NCBI GenBank assembly: GCA_030044455.1
Contig: JASHVU010000808.1
Span: 1-5,785, forward strand
DNA from: Acidobacteriaceae bacterium
GTDB taxonomy: Bacteria > Acidobacteriota > Terriglobia > Terriglobales > Acidobacteriaceae
Length of the DNA: 5,785 nucleotides
Direction of reading: 5' to 3'
A program made the position numbers and the translations under genes. Below the pieces are notes generated by a model, which saw only the letters and a program-made list of their open reading frames with translations, ran no database searches and was not told the DNA's origin. Shown one piece after another: positions 5,162 through 5,785 of the stretch; position 1 is the first letter of the stretch, and every line of letters starts with the position of its first letter.

Positions 5162-5785
5162 ATGTATGTCCGGTTGCTGAAAGCTCCTGCTTCTCGTCTG
5201 TTCGCGCTTATCTTCGTGCTGGCCGGCGTCGCCGCGGGCGCGGCGCAAACCGTCACCGTGGACGCGAGTCCCGGAAAGGCGATCGCATTCGACCCGGATA
5301 AGGCACTGGGTACATCGATGGATATATTGCCCGCGAAGGATTTCGATGCGGTGTACTCAGAGCCGATTATGAAAGCCAGTCTGTCGGCGGGATGGGGACC
5401 GATTTCGTACCGGCAGAACACGGAGCTTACCTACGATGCCTGGCACTGGAATCCCGATGGCAAATGGAGCGACGAGGCGCACAAGAGCGGATATTTCGTG
5501 GGAAGCGCCGACCCGAAAGATCTCCTGCGCGAGTCCTTTGGCTATCGCCTGCCCCACCGCGGAACCACGCGCAGCGACTCCGGACAAAGCGAGTATTCGC
5601 GAATGACGGATGGCGATCCCGCCTCCTATTGGAAGAGCAATCCATATCTCACCGAGAAATACACGGGAGATCCAGATTCGGAACATCCGCAGTGGGTGGT
5701 CATCGAGTTCGGTCTACCGCAGCAAATCGACGCAATTCAAATCGACTGGGGAAGTCCGTTTGCTACCCGTTATGTGGTGGAGTAC
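5162..5785 (+). CDS. Secreted discoidin (F5/8 type C) domain protein, N-terminal part (3' truncated by window)
   Basis: This frame runs open to the window end and gives 208 residues from ATG 5162. Another ATG directly before it (5159) would add one residue. AGAGG at 5151-5155 is six bases from ATG 5162 but only three from 5159, so I prefer 5162. A signal peptide is clear: basic residues R4, K7 and R12, a hydrophobic core LFALIFVLAGVAAG, and a likely cut after AGA before AQTVTV. The mature part begins with an unusual conserved-looking region (LGTSMDI...SAGWGPISYRQNTEL...WHWNPDGKWSD). Then comes a discoidin-like segment starting at about residue 148: LTDG-type MTDGDPASYWKSN, then HPQWVVIEFGLPQQIDAIQI and DWGSPFATRYVVEY. 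Discoidin domains usually bind carbohydrate or surface ligands, so a cell-surface or polysaccharide role is likely. The missing C-terminus would tell whether an enzyme is attached. The upstream direct repeats may regulate it. Confidence 0.85.
   Translation, partial: MYVRLLKAPASRLFALIFVLAGVAAGAAQTVTVDASPGKAIAFDPDKALGTSMDILPAKDFDAVYSEPIMKASLSAGWGPISYRQNTELTYDAWHWNPDGKWSDEAHKSGYFVGSADPKDLLRESFGYRLPHRGTTRSDSGQSEYSRMTDGDPASYWKSNPYLTEKYTGDPDSEHPQWVVIEFGLPQQIDAIQIDWGSPFATRYVVEY

Overview
This is a 5.8-kb piece of a GC-rich bacterial chromosome carrying metabolic, regulatory and envelope genes. I see no integrase, transposase, CRISPR array or phage gene. Gene content fits the Acidobacteriota (Terriglobia-like): a lone E. 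coli-type galT, small SnoaL-like proteins, a DUF2089/SHOCT-like operon and a secreted discoidin-domain protein. That placement is an impression from family and codon use, not a measurement. All protein genes read on the + strand; one tRNA-Lys gene is on the - strand.

Left part (1-1151). The window opens in the last codons of a gene whose C-terminus resembles GyrI-like effector-binding domains. A complete SnoaL/ketosteroid-isomerase-like gene (166-621) follows. Next is a head-to-tail diverged copy of that gene (725-1151) with a well-preserved ribosome binding site. The copy looks like a normal ORF, but comparison with its neighbour shows three breaks of reading frame and a loss of about 14 codons in the core. 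I call it a disguised pseudogene.

Middle (1198-2417). galT is full length, with all zinc, catalytic and iron-site residues in place. It has a -10-like hexamer only six bases before its ATG and no clear Shine-Dalgarno sequence, so it may be translated from a leaderless mRNA. No galK, galE or galM is in view. A canonical tRNA-Lys(TTT) with encoded CCA lies on the opposite strand.

Main point of interest (2626-4119). An AT-rich promoter with a perfect -35 box drives a tight four-gene cluster: a DUF2089-type HTH protein without the usual zinc-ribbon cysteines, an 86-residue membrane protein, an 89-residue membrane protein with a SHOCT-like N-terminus, and a 161-residue SHOCT-like protein of the YvlB/LiaX-N type. 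The same ~25-residue helical hairpin occurs in three of the four products, once C-terminal and twice N-terminal. This suggests a regulator, membrane component and soluble partner that assemble through a shared module, possibly an envelope-stress circuit. The assembly is inference; the repeated module is visible in the sequence.

Right part (4213-5785). A class I SAM-dependent methyltransferase with its own strong ribosome binding site follows. Then comes a 13-bp direct repeat at exactly 20-bp spacing, and the N-terminal 208 residues of a secreted protein with a discoidin (F5/8 type C) domain that runs off the window.
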